Source: Nostoc sp. TH1S01 (GTDB lineage Bacteria > Cyanobacteriota > Cyanobacteriia > Cyanobacteriales > Nostocaceae). Taken from it: DNA of 64,000 bases. Below are positions 1 to 9,057 of this stretch, in pieces. The stretch covers positions 16,804 through 80,803 of the forward strand of contig JAGKSW010000038.1 in the NCBI GenBank assembly GCA_018993265.1. The letters run 5' to 3'. The first letter of the stretch is position 1, and each line of letters begins with the position of its first letter. The position numbers and the translations under genes are program-made. The notes beneath the pieces were generated by a model. That model did not search any database and was not told where the DNA came from. It saw nothing but the letters and a program-made list of their open reading frames with translations.

Positions 1-1065
1 GGTTTTATCAGAACAAATCGTGGTGACAGAACCCAAGGTTTCTACCGCTGGTAGTTTGCGAATCAAGGCATTGCGGCGTACCATGCGCTGGGTTCCTAAT
101 GCCAAGGTAACGGTAATCACGGCGGGTAAACCTTCGGGGACTACCGCCACCGCCATACTTAAGGAAACTTCTAACAGGTCTTGTAAATTGCTAAAACCTC
201 TGGCCTGAATGATCCCGCCAATGACAACGATCGCCACTAAAATCAAGGAACCAGAAACTAGGACATTACCTAGTTGTGTCATCCGTTGCTGCAAAGGTGT
301 AGGTTCGCTATCCACCGATTGCAACATGGTGGCAATTTTACCCAGTTCGGTTTGCATCGCGGTGTTGGTCACTAAAACTTTACCGCGTCCTTGGACAACT
401 TCAGTACCTTGAAAAACTAAATTAATGCGATCGCCCAAAGATGTATCTTCAGGTAGTTGAAGAGTTGCTTGCTTGTTAACTGCTTCTGCTTCGCCTGTGA
501 GTGCTGATTCTCGTACTTGTAAATTGGACTGTTCGATTAAGCGTCCATCGGCGGCTATTTGTACTCCAGCTTCCAGCAGCATGATATCCCCTGGAACGAT
601 ATCTTTCGCTGCGACATCCAACAATTTCTTGTCTCGCATGACTCGCACCAAGGGCGAAGACATCTTTTTGAGTGCAGCTAAAGCTTGTTCGGCGCGGCTT
701 TCTTGCACATATCCCAAGATGCCATTGAGAATCACAATTGCCATAATTGCAACTGTATCTTTAAAAGGCACCTCTCCCGGCTTTAATTGGCCTGCTTGCC
801 AAGCTGTAAAATCCAAAAACCCAGAGATCAAAGCCACAGCAATCAGCATCAACAACATAATGTTCTTGAACTGATCGAGCAGTATTTCCCAAGCACTACG
901 ACCACCATGTTCTTCTAATTCATTGGGGCCGTATTTTTGCAACCGTTGTTCAACTTCTTGGGGTGTTAAGCCACTGTCTGCCTTACTATCCAGCAGGTCT
1001 AAAGCTTTATCAACTTCTAAAGTATGCCAAATCGGGTTACTTTCAGGCAGAGAATTAGCAGACAT
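1..1065 (-). CDS. Cation-transporting P-type ATPase (type IIA), N-terminal 355 residues, cut by window edge
   Basis: The reverse strand from the ATG at 1065 stays open to base 1 and is therefore missing from the ORF track. The protein starts with an acidic cation-ATPase N-terminal domain (residues about 10-75), then membrane segments, an actuator domain with LTGEAEAV, and the PEGLP motif of type IIA pumps in the fourth membrane helix. It ends at CSDKT, the phosphorylated Asp of the catalytic DKTG motif, so the nucleotide-binding and C-terminal membrane parts lie outside the window. The family pumps Ca2+ or Na+/K+ across the plasma membrane at the cost of ATP. PEGLP favours Ca2+-type pumps, but the ion cannot be fixed from this fragment. 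Confidence 0.93.
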   Translation of the reverse strand, partial: MSANSLPESNPIWHTLEVDKALDLLDSKADSGLTPQEVEQRLQKYGPNELEEHGGRSAWEILLDQFKNIMLLMLIAVALISGFLDFTAWQAGQLKPGEVPFKDTVAIMAIVILNGILGYVQESRAEQALAALKKMSSPLVRVMRDKKLLDVAAKDIVPGDIMLLEAGVQIAADGRLIEQSNLQVRESALTGEAEAVNKQATLQLPEDTSLGDRINLVFQGTEVVQGRGKVLVTNTAMQTELGKIATMLQSVDSEPTPLQQRMTQLGNVLVSGSLILVAIVVIGGIIQARGFSNLQDLLEVSLSMAVAVVPEGLPAVITVTLALGTQRMVRRNALIRKLPAVETLGSVTTICSDKT

Positions 1066-1236
1066 TGTTTAGGTTACAGAAAAGGTTACAAAATTCGATC
1101 ATAATCTTAGTGATGGCGATAAAACCATCCACCAAAGTTACATTTAAGTTATTACTAACTTGTATAAGTTTAAATGCGTTTTTAGACATTTGCTAACTTT
1201 TCTTAAGTTAGGATTATATGTATTTTTATGTATTTC

Positions 1237-1269
1237 ATAGTATTTCTAAGAACATTTTAGAAATACTAT
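1237..1269. other. 13-bp perfect hairpin in the 1066-1390 intergenic region
   Basis: ATAGTATTTCTAA and TTAGAAATACTAT face each other across a 7-base loop. It lies upstream of both the divergent ATPase and the transglutaminase gene, so it could be an operator or part of a leader. The rest of this 325-base gap is AT-rich with no gene visible. Confidence 0.5.
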
Positions 1270-1390
1270 TCCCCTAAGAAATTTGCGGTTCCGTCTAGAG
1301 GTGATAGCAAAATTACTGCTCGGCGTGCTAAACCGTGGAATATATATGCTTAATATAAATTTTGCACTCCCTAGTTAGACTGCTAGCCAG

Positions 1391-3022
1391 ATGTTTGGGC
1401 AAAGGACAATTCGACCGCTTACGGCTGCCTCCCTATGTGGCATTGCTTTCATTAAAGATACACTCATTGCGATTGACAGTACAAAAGGGCATCTACTGGA
1501 GATTGATCCTGAGTCTGACAACAGCAAAATCATCAATCCGCACCAGGTTAAAGAATTTGGTGATGTCACTGGTTTAGCAGTTTGGGAAGATACCCTCTGG
1601 GTAACTCGTGGCAATAGTGTTTATGTATCAAAGCTCGGTTCTTTGGGATTAGAACATTTTGCTACATTGCCTTACACAGCTAATGGTGTGGCTGTGTGGG
1701 ATTCAACAGTCTATATTAGCTGCCAAAAGCTAGGTTACGTTTTGATTTTTGACCGGAATACGCGCAAAGAAATTACCAAATTTTATGCGCCTGGAGTCGG
1801 TGTAGAAAATGTAGCGGTGACTGAAGAAACTCTTTGGATTTGCGATCGCACTGAACAAACAGTTTACTCGATGGATCGGGCGACAGGCGAAGTCAATTTT
1901 AGCGTGCTAACACCGTTTGATTCGCCCACAGGGATAGCGGTACACCGAGATAGTGATGGTCAGGAAACTTTGTATGTCGCCTATGCTTCCGAAGAACCTT
2001 ATATTCGGGATAATCCCAATGCTGACCCGAATCATGAATTAACTTACCGCGATCGGACTTTCATTCACCCACTTTATTACTATTACAACCCTGAGAAACG
2101 CTACGCTTTGTCAAATGGCTATCTCATCGAAATGTCCTACGCTGAGGAAATTGCGCCTTTAGAAGAGGTGTACCTCCCCAATGTAGAATGGCGCATTGCT
2201 TTACCCTCAGAGACAGAACGCCAAAAAGTTAAACACGTTGAACCCATTGGTATACCTTTTACAGAAGAAGTCATTGATGGACAACGAGTAGCAGTATTTA
2301 AATTTGATACTTTAACTCCTGGCGAACGCCATGTGTTTGGTTGGAAGGCATTGTTAGAAGTACGGGGAATTAAGTATCGTATTACGCCTAAAGATGTCGA
2401 AGACTTGCCAGAACTTTCCGTAGAATTTCAAAATCGTTACCTTGTAGATGACGATGATTTGGCAATGGATACTTCGATTGTTCGCAATGCTGCCCGTGAC
2501 GCTGTTGGCTCGGAAACTAACTTGTTACGGAAAATGTATAGTATCCGTAATTATGTTTACGATGAGTTATCTTACGGCATTAAACCTTACATTGACACGC
2601 CAGATATAGTGTTAGATCGAGGCGTTGGTTCTTGTGGCGAGTATGTCGGCGTTTTACTGGCTTTGTGCCGTTTGAATGGTATTCCCTGCCGTACAGTTGG
2701 TAGATATAAATGCCCTCCCTATGGCGAACATCAAAAAGTACCATTACAACCTGATTTTAATCATGTTTGGTTAGAATTTTACATTCCCAATTTTGGCTGG
2801 TTGCCAATGGAATCTAACCCCGATGATGTCGGATATGGAGGCCCTTACCCCACTCGCTTTTTTATGGGTTTGTGTTGGTATCACATTGAAATTGGCAAGG
2901 GCATCTCTTTTGAAACTTTAAGTAGTCAAGGTAATAGACTAACAAAAGAAGATATTCCCATAGGTGATTTAGCAATTAATCATATTCGATTTACGATTCT
3001 TCAAGAATTACCACCTTTTTGA
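1391..3022 (+). CDS. Beta-propeller plus transglutaminase-like domain protein
   Basis: The N-terminal 190 residues contain repeating GLAVWEDTLWV-like and GVAVWDSTVYI-like strands of an incomplete NHL/YVTN-type beta-propeller. A beta-rich middle follows (about 200-350), and the C-terminal part (about 360-500) is a transglutaminase-like fold with GSCGEY (Cys415) and NHVWLEF (His458). The third catalytic position, normally Asp in a W-x-P-x-D context, reads WLPMESN, so Glu474 or a nearby Asp would have to serve. Family members act as proteases, peptide cyclases or crosslinkers. No signal peptide is visible, so a cytoplasmic site is likely. The ATG at 1391 has no clear ribosome-binding site, so the start is uncertain. 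The substrate is unknown. Confidence 0.85.
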   Translation: MFGQRTIRPLTAASLCGIAFIKDTLIAIDSTKGHLLEIDPESDNSKIINPHQVKEFGDVTGLAVWEDTLWVTRGNSVYVSKLGSLGLEHFATLPYTANGVAVWDSTVYISCQKLGYVLIFDRNTRKEITKFYAPGVGVENVAVTEETLWICDRTEQTVYSMDRATGEVNFSVLTPFDSPTGIAVHRDSDGQETLYVAYASEEPYIRDNPNADPNHELTYRDRTFIHPLYYYYNPEKRYALSNGYLIEMSYAEEIAPLEEVYLPNVEWRIALPSETERQKVKHVEPIGIPFTEEVIDGQRVAVFKFDTLTPGERHVFGWKALLEVRGIKYRITPKDVEDLPELSVEFQNRYLVDDDDLAMDTSIVRNAARDAVGSETNLLRKMYSIRNYVYDELSYGIKPYIDTPDIVLDRGVGSCGEYVGVLLALCRLNGIPCRTVGRYKCPPYGEHQKVPLQPDFNHVWLEFYIPNFGWLPMESNPDDVGYGGPYPTRFFMGLCWYHIEIGKGISFETLSSQGNRLTKEDIPIGDLAINHIRFTILQELPPF

Positions 3023-3036
3023 TCTGGAATTACATA

Positions 3037-3098
3037 CAAAGGTTGTCTGTTGAGACTGGGTGTAGGCGTTTTGAACATCTACACCCCTAAAACCTTTG
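3037..3098 (+). terminator. Two-tier hairpin after the transglutaminase gene
   Basis: An outer stem CAAAGGTT/AACCTTTG encloses an inner stem GGGTGTAG/CTACACCC. It starts 15 bases after the stop codon. There is no T-run, so it may act as an RNA 3-prime end protector instead of a classic intrinsic terminator. Confidence 0.45.
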
Positions 3099-3329
3099 AC
3101 CTATCTACTGAAATTCTATTAATTCAATTCATCAATTCTTAAATAAAGTAAGATTTACCAGTAACAGTAAGGATAAGGTTTTGTAGTCAACCTACACAGC
3201 AGAACCCGTATACACCCTCAAGACAGCGTTTCGTAATTAGGATAGTCTTCCTGTATGTATGTAGTTAAGCCACCAGCTTGCTTAAGAGGTTGTTTGAAAA
3301 GTGTTTGGGTGTGATTTTAGGCACTTACA

Positions 3330-3405
3330 GATCCCCCCTAGCCCCCCTTAAAAAGGGGGGAATTCAATTCAAAGTCCCCTTTTTAAGGGAGATTTAGGGG
3401 GATCT
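3330..3405. repeat. Dispersed inverted repeat (GATCCCCC family, MITE-like)
   Basis: Imperfect arms reading GATCCCCCCTAGCCCCCCTT and AAGGGAGATTTAGGGGGATC flank a short centre that itself contains CCCCTT/AAGGGG units. The sequence is of the kind scattered through Nostoc-type genomes as a non-coding repeat. The remainder of the 3099-3712 gap shows no gene. Confidence 0.7.
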
Positions 3406-3712
3406 AGAATGTTTTGATACCAACAGGCAGACTTTTAAAACATCCTCTAAGGCTGAAGTTGTGAAGCAATCATAAGATTGATATTTACTGTCCTGAAGTT
3501 CCCTAAAGATTTTAGTAAATATAGATACTAGATTTCTTGAGTTTGTACAAATGAAATCTTTATCCCATGTATAGGAATCCTATTTGATTTTTGAAAACAA
3601 CTCAGTACAATTTCTGTTCACCGGTTCCTGTTCCCTACCTTCACGAGTAAATTCAGAAATAAAATCGGATTGCTATAATTCATCAACCCAATTTTAAAGT
3701 GGTAATGCTCCC

Positions 3713-5095
3713 GTGAATGATTGGATAAATCGTAAATCTCAAAAAATTCCTAAACAACAAGTTGCTGGTAGTAATATTATCATCACCAGTAATCAATCTT
3801 ATGTACCTTCATATTTGACTCAAAATTCTCAGCATTCAAATGCTGAAGAAAAGCAAATATATCAACATTTACTACATTTGGTACAAGTCAAATCTCCTAA
3901 TGAGATAATTGAGCGGTGTCGCGCTTTATTCATTGAAGGTTTAGATTATCCTGAACCAGAAATATTATTAATATTAGATAAAATTACAGCATCTAAAACT
4001 GCTGTACATGAGTTTAAATTTTTTATTAACCGTTGCTGCCATATTTTGATTAATCGCTGGCACATGCAACCACAATTGCATTATGCCATTCCAGAATTAG
4101 TAAAATTATTTGCCACTTCACCTGCTAAATCTAGAACTACAAGTTTTCGTTGTCGCAACATTAGGCGTTTGCGTGAATTAATTCAGATATTTATCGCTAG
4201 TGAGCAGTATTTAACTTTGCGCCGATTTGTGCAGGTTATACAGAAAACTTCAGAGGAAAATATTCATCACGAATCTCAGCCTTTAATCAGTTTAATTCGG
4301 CACTATCCTTATTTATATGAACATTGTTTAATTAGTGATGATTCTACCTTTGAACATCAGTGGCGTGTCAAGCAAATACAAGTACAGGTACAAAGACAAT
4401 TTGAAGTTGATTTATCGAAATATGTCACTTACCAAGTGCGTCGCTCTCAAATAATCAAAAAAACCTCAGTAGAAGAAGCAGAGAGGATTTTGCGTCCTGT
4501 AAATAATCCTACATTATTGAGCGATCGCGAGCTTTATGCCACCCTCCAGCATTTTATGGGTAAGGTCGAAGGTAACTACACCTACCAAGAATTAGCACAA
4601 AAATTTTTACAGTCTAATCAAAAAGTCAATTGTTTAAGTAATTTTAAAAATAATTTGTATGAATATCTCATATCTTCGATTACTGGAGGTTCGGGAAAAC
4701 GCCAATGGCAGCAAAAATTACATACACAGTTAAAAAATATATTGCCACAAGCTGATGCTCAAAAACCTGATGAATTCTTAATCATGAGAATTTGTAGTCA
4801 GTTATTGAATTTTTTAATAGTTGAAAGTCATTTATCAATCCAGCATTTTAATTTTATCGACTTAATTACCAATCAAGGCACACTAATTACTACCGAAATA
4901 TTACTCAAAATTGTATTAATTTGTCCTAAAGTTAAACCTTATCTAGAAAAGCGATTAACAATTTTATTTCAGCACTATGAATATACAAATATAAGCGAGA
5001 TTAAGTGGCTAGTCAAAGTTTTGGAACAAGTAAATATTGCAATGATTCTCTATTTCGGCAATATTGATATATCTTATTTTAAAGAAATTGGTTAA
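3713..5095 (+). CDS. Unknown 460-aa protein, largely helical
   Basis: I do not recognise this family. The reading frame starts with GTG at 3713 and has AT-rich but consistent coding sequence. The protein has an N-terminal low-complexity stretch of about 40 residues, then long predicted helical segments rich in Leu, Gln and basic residues, with no signal peptide, membrane segment or known catalytic motif. A Cys-Arg-x-Asn-Ile-Arg-Arg patch lies near residue 145. It sits alone, convergent with the nuclease gene at 5166, separated by only 70 bases. Its composition (many RxxL and QxQ repeats) suggests a structural or interaction role, but this is a guess. Helical repeat folds would be one alternative. 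Confidence 0.7.
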   Translation: MNDWINRKSQKIPKQQVAGSNIIITSNQSYVPSYLTQNSQHSNAEEKQIYQHLLHLVQVKSPNEIIERCRALFIEGLDYPEPEILLILDKITASKTAVHEFKFFINRCCHILINRWHMQPQLHYAIPELVKLFATSPAKSRTTSFRCRNIRRLRELIQIFIASEQYLTLRRFVQVIQKTSEENIHHESQPLISLIRHYPYLYEHCLISDDSTFEHQWRVKQIQVQVQRQFEVDLSKYVTYQVRRSQIIKKTSVEEAERILRPVNNPTLLSDRELYATLQHFMGKVEGNYTYQELAQKFLQSNQKVNCLSNFKNNLYEYLISSITGGSGKRQWQQKLHTQLKNILPQADAQKPDEFLIMRICSQLLNFLIVESHLSIQHFNFIDLITNQGTLITTEILLKIVLICPKVKPYLEKRLTILFQHYEYTNISEIKWLVKVLEQVNIAMILYFGNIDISYFKEIG

Positions 5096-5165
5096 TTTTG
5101 CTAGAGGTATGTTCAATAAAATTATACTTAAATAAGTCTGGAGGCTGATTAGATGAAATATATTA

Positions 5166-6005
5166 TTAAACTGGCACTATTGCATCAGGATAAGAACTGA
5201 CAGCGGCAAAATCACAAATTGAATTAAATGGACAAAATCGGCAGTGATAGCCAGGATTGGGTGGAAAAATCTGACTAAAATTGCTATTTTTTTCTTGATA
5301 TTTGTGCAAATCATCTTGATGTTTATGAGCAATCATCGCTAACTCAGATTTTAAATTTTCAAATTCAGGATTTGTGATTTTAATTAAATCTGATTTTTTA
5401 CCCAGTTCTAAATTATAAAATGATGCTACTGCCTGTCTACCAGGATAAAGATAACGAGCAGCTAGTAAATAAACTAATGCTTGTCTTTGGTCAAAAGCCG
5501 ATTTACCTGTTTTGAAATCTAAAATATGTAAAGTGCGATCGCCATCAATAAAAATGCAGTCCATAGCTGCATATAAGCGAAAACAATAATCACCTTGTTC
5601 AATTAAAATTGGCTTGGGAAAACCTTCATCACCAGGAGTTAATTGCAGAATATTTTTACCTCTCAACAATGGCGCATTTTGATATTTTTTCAAAATTTGC
5701 ATAACTCGCTGCTGCACTTGAGAGCTAGTATTGCTGAGTTTTAATAACTGTGCAACTTTTTCTACACCATCGGATTTATTTAACAAATGTCTATTATGAT
5801 GAAACTCGTAAACGCCTTTTTGGGCGAGTATACCAATCCGCTGCGGTGCCGTAGCCTTTGTTAACAGTGCTTTAACTTGGGGTTCATGTTGACGTGCTTT
5901 AATAAACCCACGTCGCATCTGACAATGCCAGCGTTCTTGTCCTATTGCTGGGGCAATTAAAGACCAAAGGTGATAACTGACAAAAGGTCGGTCGGGGGTT
6001 GACAT
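5166..6005 (-). CDS. PD-(D/E)XK nuclease, RecB/Cas4-like, with probable Fe-S cluster
   Basis: The catalytic core shows an Asp in AAMDCIFIDGD followed by HILDFKTGK, the D-x-K motif of the RecB/Cas4 branch, and the downstream QALVYLLAARYL helix corresponds to the QhxxY motif of those enzymes. One Cys near the N-terminus (Cys28, WHCQ) and three at the C-terminus (Cys255, Cys258, Cys264, spaced C-x2-C-x5-C) match the split 4Fe-4S ligand set of Cas4 and AddB. The family cleaves DNA, often as exonuclease. There are no cas genes nearby, so a housekeeping or DNA repair role is more likely than CRISPR adaptation. I chose the ATG at 6005 over the upstream TTG at 6014. It is divergent from the phosphomutase gene. 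Confidence 0.82.
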   Translation of the reverse strand: MSTPDRPFVSYHLWSLIAPAIGQERWHCQMRRGFIKARQHEPQVKALLTKATAPQRIGILAQKGVYEFHHNRHLLNKSDGVEKVAQLLKLSNTSSQVQQRVMQILKKYQNAPLLRGKNILQLTPGDEGFPKPILIEQGDYCFRLYAAMDCIFIDGDRTLHILDFKTGKSAFDQRQALVYLLAARYLYPGRQAVASFYNLELGKKSDLIKITNPEFENLKSELAMIAHKHQDDLHKYQEKNSNFSQIFPPNPGYHCRFCPFNSICDFAAVSSYPDAIVPV

Positions 6006-6155
6006 CGCTAACAAGCAGTGAGAAGAAATACAATGGGCAGAAATTTGAGCATTAATGTTGGCTGCTCATAACTTCTTTTGATACTTGCGGCTAGGCACGC
6101 TTTGCGGGAAGCTTCGTAATAGAGTACTGAAGATGGACGGGAGAAATTGGCAACA

Positions 6156-7583
6156 ATGAGCGTTACTAGCAATTCCAGCAAAATCAAGTTTGGTACTGAC
6201 GGTTGGCGAGGGATTATTGCCGATGATTTTACTTTCCCCAATGTGCGGAAAGTAACTAGAGCGATCGCAAGTTACCTCGAAACAGCCTACTCAAAAGACA
6301 GACCAGTTCTCATTGCTTACGATACGCGGTTTTTAGCTGATCAGTTTGCTCGCACAGCCGCACAAGTCTTAGCAGACTTGGGCTGGACAGTGAAAATTAC
6401 TGATCGAGATTGCCCCACACCAGTAATTGCTTATAACGCCCGTCACTTAAATTCAGCGGGGGCGTTGATGTTTACAGCTAGCCATAACCCTGCACCATAT
6501 TGTGGAATTAAATATATCCCCGATTATGCCGGGCCTGCCACTCCAGAAATCACTGATACTATTGTGGCAAATATTGAAAGTGCTGCGGATGATCTGCCTA
6601 GTAACAACCCTAGCGGGTCAATTTCTATTTTTGACCCCAAACCAGATTATTTGCAATTTATCTACACATTGTTGGATGTGGAACGCATTAAAAGCGCCCA
6701 TTTAAAAGTTAAATATGATGCGCTGTATTCGACATCTCGCGGTTATTTAGATGAAGTTTTGCAACAAAGTGGCACAGAATTAGAAACTTTCCACACTTGG
6801 CGGGATGTATTATTTGGCGGTGGAATGCCAGAACCCAAAGGCGAACAACTAGAAGAGTTAGTAGAAGCTGTACGCCGAGACCAAGCTGATTTAGGTTTGG
6901 CAACCGATGGCGATAGCGATCGCTTTGGTATCGTAGATGAACAAGGTAATGTTCTCACCCCTAACACTGTGCTGTTGGTGTTAGCAAGGCATTTAATCAA
7001 AAATAAAGGTAAAAGCGGTGCAATTGTTCGTACTGTCGCCACAACTCACCTATTAGATAATTTGGCGGCTAAATATGGTTTGCCAATTTATGAGACAGCC
7101 GTAGGTTTTAAATACATCGGTGAAAAAATGCGAGAAACCACCGTTTTGATTGGGGGTGAAGAATCAGGCGGTTTAAGCGTAATTGGGCATATTCCCGAAA
7201 AAGATGGTGTTTTAGCAGATATGCTAGTTGCCGAAGCGATCGCCTACGAAGGTAAACCTCTGAGTCAACTTGTCAAAGAAGCGATCGCGGAAGCTGACGG
7301 CCCCTTGTATAACAAGCGTTTGGACTTACACCTCACCGAAGCCCACAAAACCGCCGTTATCGACTCTTACACTAACAATCCCCCCTCAGAAGTGGCGGGA
7401 ATTAAAGTCAAAGAAGTTGGGCGGAAAGATGGGATTAAACTTTACCTAGAAGAAGGTAGCTGGGTGTTACTGCGTCCCTCCGGTACAGAACCACTGGTGC
7501 GCGTTTACCTCGAAACCAATACCCCAGAAAAACTCTCTCAAATCGCGCAAGAAATGGAGAGTGAAATTGCTAAATTAGGATAA
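6156..7583 (+). CDS. Phosphoglucomutase/phosphomannomutase family protein
   Basis: All four signature regions of the alpha-D-phosphohexomutase family are present: the phosphoserine loop FTASHNP (about residue 107), the metal loop DGDSDR (about 252), the sugar-binding loop GGEESGG and the phosphate-binding RPSGTEP near the C-terminus. The enzyme interconverts hexose 1- and 6-phosphates, feeding glycogen, cell-wall and nucleotide-sugar synthesis in the cytoplasm. Length (475 aa) is normal. The ORF track begins at a TTG, but the ATG three codons downstream (MSVTSNSSK) is the better start. Exact substrate (glucose, mannose or glucosamine phosphate) cannot be told from motifs alone; the TASHNP and GEESGG loops fit a glucose/mannose enzyme. 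Confidence 0.92.
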   Translation: MSVTSNSSKIKFGTDGWRGIIADDFTFPNVRKVTRAIASYLETAYSKDRPVLIAYDTRFLADQFARTAAQVLADLGWTVKITDRDCPTPVIAYNARHLNSAGALMFTASHNPAPYCGIKYIPDYAGPATPEITDTIVANIESAADDLPSNNPSGSISIFDPKPDYLQFIYTLLDVERIKSAHLKVKYDALYSTSRGYLDEVLQQSGTELETFHTWRDVLFGGGMPEPKGEQLEELVEAVRRDQADLGLATDGDSDRFGIVDEQGNVLTPNTVLLVLARHLIKNKGKSGAIVRTVATTHLLDNLAAKYGLPIYETAVGFKYIGEKMRETTVLIGGEESGGLSVIGHIPEKDGVLADMLVAEAIAYEGKPLSQLVKEAIAEADGPLYNKRLDLHLTEAHKTAVIDSYTNNPPSEVAGIKVKEVGRKDGIKLYLEEGSWVLLRPSGTEPLVRVYLETNTPEKLSQIAQEMESEIAKLG

Positions 7584-7595
7584 GAGTTTCAACCG

Positions 7596-7643
7596 CAGAT
7601 GAACACAGATGAACATTTATAAATATCTGTGTTCATCTGTTTT
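7596..7643 (+). terminator. 15-bp hairpin terminator after the phosphomutase gene
   Basis: CAGATGAACACAGAT and its exact complement are separated by 14 bases and followed by TTTT. It starts 13 bases after the stop codon. The same word also occurs as a dispersed repeat in Nostocales, so it may have been recruited as a terminator. Confidence 0.65.
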
Positions 7644-7658
7644 GATTTGTAATTTTTT

Positions 7659-7931
7659 ATGAAGACAATTGCTAATTTGTTAATATCTGTTGTTGTGGCT
7701 GTTTGGATAGTAGCGATCGCAATTCTTTCAGTTCAAAATGCCACACCAGTATCGTTAAAGTTTTTGAGTTTCCAATCAATTCAAATACCAGTTGGTTTAG
7801 TTCTGGCTTTTAGTGCAGCTATTGGGGTAATTGGTATAGCTGTGCTGCAACCTCTTTGGGGGTTGGCTGGTTCGGGGGATAATCGGTTGGAAGAGGATGC
7901 AGAGTTTTTTGTGGATGACGAGGATTTTTGA
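7659..7931 (+). CDS. LapA/DUF1049 small membrane protein
   Basis: A 90-residue protein with two hydrophobic helices (about residues 5-25 and 42-66) joined by NATPVSLKFLSFQSIQIPVG, the typical loop of the LapA (lipopolysaccharide assembly protein A) domain, followed by an acidic tail. In enterobacteria LapA modulates LPS levels; in cyanobacteria the role is not settled. It follows the phosphomutase after a hairpin, so it may be separately transcribed. Confidence 0.8.
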   Translation: MKTIANLLISVVVAVWIVAIAILSVQNATPVSLKFLSFQSIQIPVGLVLAFSAAIGVIGIAVLQPLWGLAGSGDNRLEEDAEFFVDDEDF

Positions 7932-8045
7932 GGGATAAGCGGGCTGATATTTATCCACATTTTGAGTATCTTTGTTATCGTAAATTCTTCATCGAAGATA
8001 AAAAGTTTTGAAATCTACCTATTTGAGATAAGGAGTACATGAAGG

Positions 8046-8141
8046 CGGCAATCAATGGAATTTAATCATCTATTAGCTAATTTAGAGCTTCGACGGCAAT
8101 CAATGGAATTTAATCATTTATTAGCTAATTTAGAGCTTCGA
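8046..8141 (+). repeat. Two tandem 48-bp units spanning a start codon
   Basis: Units 8046-8093 and 8094-8141 differ at one base (catcta versus cattta). Each carries its own ATG, and because 48 is a multiple of three both starts are in frame with the downstream gene. Confidence 0.95.
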
Positions 8142-8759
8142 GATGTCTTTTCTTTTGTTTCATTAATTATTTCTGCCATTTCTCTATTTATATCTGCATA
8201 TTGGAATAGCTTAAGAGGAGCAAAACTAATTGGTGTTCCTCCTCGTTTTGTAGTTTATCTTCATGTTGTAGGTGGACAAGATTATCTAATTGTTCCAGTG
8301 ACAATTATTAATACTGGTGTTCAAACAGGAGTTATTGATTATTTTTACCTTAAGGTTTTCGATTCCTGTAAAAAAGATGATACTGCCATTTTTGCTTGTA
8401 TCTCTGACAGTAATCACATTGAAAACTTCTGTACAGCAATCCAATTAAATAGTAGTCAAAATAATGTGGTATTCAATCTTCCAACCTTAAAGGATTTACC
8501 ACCTCCTTTTGTACTTAAGCCAGGGGAAAGCCGAACAAAATATTTAGCTTTTATATCTCCCAATGATTGGAAAATATCTTTATCTATTAATATATTTACT
8601 GTCTATGGACATTTTGGTGGAAAGAAAAAACCTCAAAAAATGATTGAGCAAAAATTTAAATTTCAAGGTTTGCCTTCAGTTACAAGTTATTCTTATGTTT
8701 TTAATTCAGAGCCGAAAGAAATACTTGTATTAAGTAAATTTTTAGAATCAAGGAATTGA
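8055..8759 (+). CDS. Unknown membrane-anchored protein with duplicated N-terminus
   Basis: I do not recognise the family. The first 29 residues hold two copies of MEFNHLLANLELR, produced by the tandem 48-bp repeat. One hydrophobic helix follows (FSFVSLIISAISLFISAYW), then about 170 residues of predicted beta-rich domain with KYLAFISPNDW and IFTVYGHFGGKKKPQ. The form is that of a single-pass protein with one soluble domain. Translation could start at 8055 or at the second ATG at 8103, and the second gives the un-duplicated product. Local base composition is AT-rich. No neighbour gives a clue to function. Confidence 0.65.
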   Translation: MEFNHLLANLELRRQSMEFNHLLANLELRDVFSFVSLIISAISLFISAYWNSLRGAKLIGVPPRFVVYLHVVGGQDYLIVPVTIINTGVQTGVIDYFYLKVFDSCKKDDTAIFACISDSNHIENFCTAIQLNSSQNNVVFNLPTLKDLPPPFVLKPGESRTKYLAFISPNDWKISLSINIFTVYGHFGGKKKPQKMIEQKFKFQGLPSVTSYSYVFNSEPKEILVLSKFLESRN

Positions 8760-8839
8760 AAGTTACTATTCTTGCTTCTAATATAACTTATGAGGAAGTT
8801 ATTTAAGACTTTCCTTATTTAACAGAGTATTATGTCAGT

Positions 8840-8862
8840 TGCGTTACGCTGTCGCTAACGCA
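8840..8862. repeat. Short palindromic dispersed repeat (TGCGTTACGC type)
   Basis: TGCGTTA and TAACGCA face each other around CGCTGTCGC. Words of this kind recur in intergenic spaces of Nostoc-type genomes. Confidence 0.55.
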
Positions 8863-8972
8863 TCCTACTGGCTACGTATATTTTAAAAATCAAATATGAG
8901 CTCTATTTTTTGTGAGTATTTAGCAGATGCTAAACAGCGAATTTACTGAGGGGTGTAAGCTGAAAATAGTTA

Positions 8973-9017
8973 GTGCGATCGCATTTATAATAAAATGCAA
9001 AAAATGAGCGATCGCAC
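8973..9017. other. Hairpin whose arms are HIP1 octamers
   Basis: GTGCGATCGC and GCGATCGCAC are exact complements separated by 25 AT-rich bases, ending 40 bases before the Uma2 gene. Each arm holds a HIP1 site. Confidence 0.55.
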
Positions 9018-9057
9018 TCTGCTTAAAGTTAAAATATGAAGAGCAGTGGTATCAGCC

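Noticed and set aside
473-874. 133-residue plus-strand frame near the window start
   Set aside because: It lies opposite the P-type ATPase gene and has no recognisable content.
6709-7042. Minus-strand frames inside the phosphomutase gene
   Set aside because: Shadows of a well-supported gene on the plus strand.
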